A stretch of 64,000 nucleotides of DNA from Lachnospiraceae bacterium AM48-27BH (GTDB taxonomy: Bacteria; Bacillota; Clostridia; Lachnospirales; Lachnospiraceae), in contig QUFC01000003.1 of assembly GCA_003478355.1 (NCBI GenBank), forward strand, positions 98,159-162,158, in the 5' to 3' direction. Position numbers and translations under genes: made by a program. The stretch's first letter is position 1. The number at the start of each line of letters is the position of its first letter. The notes under the pieces were generated by a model. That model had not been told where the DNA came from. It saw nothing but the letters and a program-made list of their open reading frames with translations, and made no database searches. Positions 63,070-64,000 of the stretch are shown piece by piece.

Positions 63070-63189
63070 GAATCTTTGGTTTTTTCATTGAAAGAAACCA
63101 GTTATGTGGCGTATAATGGTGTGGAATTATTTGGAAAATACCGTTACCTTTGCTATGACGCTCCAGGTTTCGGGGACAGACCATATTAA
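63070..63189 (+). pseudogene. Short orphan coding fragment
   Basis: Open frame without ATG, reading KETSYVAYNGVELFGKYRYL then CYDAPGFGDRPY and a stop at 63187. A TTG at 63088 could start a 33-aa peptide, but no ribosome site is seen. It looks like the tail of a lost gene. Not recognised. Confidence 0.25.
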
Positions 63190-63216
63190 AAAATAGATAA
63201 AACGAGGAAAATGATT

Positions 63217-64000
63217 ATGAAAGAACAGGTGAAAGATTTTCTGATCATGACGGGAGGTACTGCCATCGTGGCGGCGGCAGTGTTTTTCTTCCTGGTGCCA
63301 AGCCATGTGTCCGTGGGCAGCATCTCCGGTCTGGCAGTGGTGCTGGAAAATTTCATTCCCTTGCCAATCTCAGTGATCACTATGATCTTGAATGTGGCAC
63401 TGCTGATCGTGGGATTTTTGTTTATCGGCAGGGAATTTGGTGGAAAAACGGTGTATACGTCGTTCTTATTGCCGGTGATAATCGGAATTCTGGAGAAAGT
63501 ATTTCCTAATAATGGTTCTATGACAGGAGATCCGTTCCTGGATATGCTCTGTTATGTGTTTGTGGTCAGCATCGGGCTTTCGATCTTATTTAACTGCAAC
63601 GCCTCTTCAGGTGGACTGGATATCGTGGCGAAGCTGATGAATAAGTACCTGCGCATGGATCTGGGAAAGGCCATGGCTCTGTCTGGTATGTGCGTGGCGT
63701 TGTCATCGGCACTGGTGTACGATAAGAAGATCGTGGTGCTCAGTGTGCTGGGTACATATCTCAATGGACTGGTGCTGGATCATTTCATTTTTGGCGCCAA
63801 AGTGAAGCGGAGGGTCTGCATTCTGTCCAAAAAGGAGGAAGAGATCCGGAAGTTTATCATCGAGGAGCTGCATAGCGGCGCGACCATCTATGAGCCATCG
63901 GGGCATATGATTTCCAGCCCCACAGGGAGATCATTACCATCGTGGACAAGCATGAGTACAGCAAATTGATGAGTTACCTGATGAAAACGGACCGGGAGGC
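63217..64000 (+). CDS. YitT-family membrane protein (cut by window end, frameshifted)
   Basis: DUF161/DUF2179 protein. Five TM helices (GGTAIVAAAVFFFLVPSHVS, SVGSISGLAVVLENFIPLPI and on), then a soluble DUF2179 domain (CILSKKEEEIRKFIIEELHS, GATIYE). The frame breaks near 63894: GAGCCATCGG needs one more G, giving YEAIGAYDFQPHREIITIVD and continuing to the window edge. Start at 63217 with GAGG 9 nt upstream. Function of the family is not settled; it is distinct from the smaller YczE-like protein at 34470-35117. Confidence 0.87.

Overview
The window looks like a chromosomal segment of an anaerobic gut Firmicute, most likely a Lachnospiraceae (Clostridium cluster XIVa) species. The signs are pyruvate:ferredoxin oxidoreductase, a phosphate butyryltransferase/butyrate kinase pair, GG-rich Shine-Dalgarno sites, a Na+-coupled AgcS carrier behind a tandem glycine riboswitch, an LPxTG protein with a class B sortase, and moderate GC. 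The genus cannot be named from sequence reading alone.

Layout. (1) 1-6.2 kb: a frameshifted mandelate-racemase/enolase-type sugar-acid dehydratase, fucO, a scar with a TnpV remnant and an AlbA_2/HATPase regulator, a beta-carbonic anhydrase and kdgK. (2) 6.2-13.4 kb: DUF4349 lipoprotein, a tRNA-Val/tRNA-Met operon, agcS with its riboswitch, an M20 amidohydrolase, a YcxB-like protein and uxuA. With kdgK, uxuA points to hexuronate use. (3) 13.4-21 kb: a TetR/MMPL transporter/GLUG-repeat surface protein/HTH protein module and an HD-domain protein. (4) 21-38 kb: a membrane-protein/hydrolase pair, then an island bounded by one LacI-type operator motif: LacI regulator, PFOR, an aconitase-family paralogue without Fe-S cysteines, a fused LeuD-LeuC hydro-lyase, Ptb, a 2-hydroxycarboxylate carrier, Buk, a YczE-like membrane protein, a thioesterase, a truncated LeuB, a CMD-family protein and a transcarboxylase-5S-like lyase whose carbamyl-lysine position is Glu. 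(5) 38-42 kb: Rpn-type nuclease, SseB-like, sirtuin-like, ung and uppP. (6) 42-54 kb: a sugar ABC importer operon with its own LacI regulator, a sucrose-phosphorylase-family enzyme, an amylosucrase-like GH13, a beta-lactamase-like hydrolase, GDPD and two tandem esterase-family proteins, the second without its catalytic Ser. (7) 54-64 kb: DAHP synthase, an NSS transporter, MATE, an LPKTG adhesin with sortase B, a second tRNA-Val/tRNA-Met operon and a YitT protein cut by the window end.

The best candidate for an undescribed system is region 4. Its genes can be read as a substrate-level-phosphorylating pathway for a 2-hydroxy di- or tricarboxylate: import, LeuDC isomerisation, LeuB-type oxidative decarboxylation, PFOR to an acyl-CoA, then Ptb/Buk to acid plus ATP. 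A citramalate to 2-oxobutyrate to propionate route would fit this chemistry. This is inference.

Two features cut across the window. First, a 133-bp miniature transposable element is present in three full copies; two have perfect 8-bp target duplications and one a 7/8 match. Second, nine otherwise intact genes carry eleven frameshifts, each explained by loss of one base from a short homopolymer. That pattern suggests base-calling error rather than gene decay, so these genes are annotated as CDS with notes.
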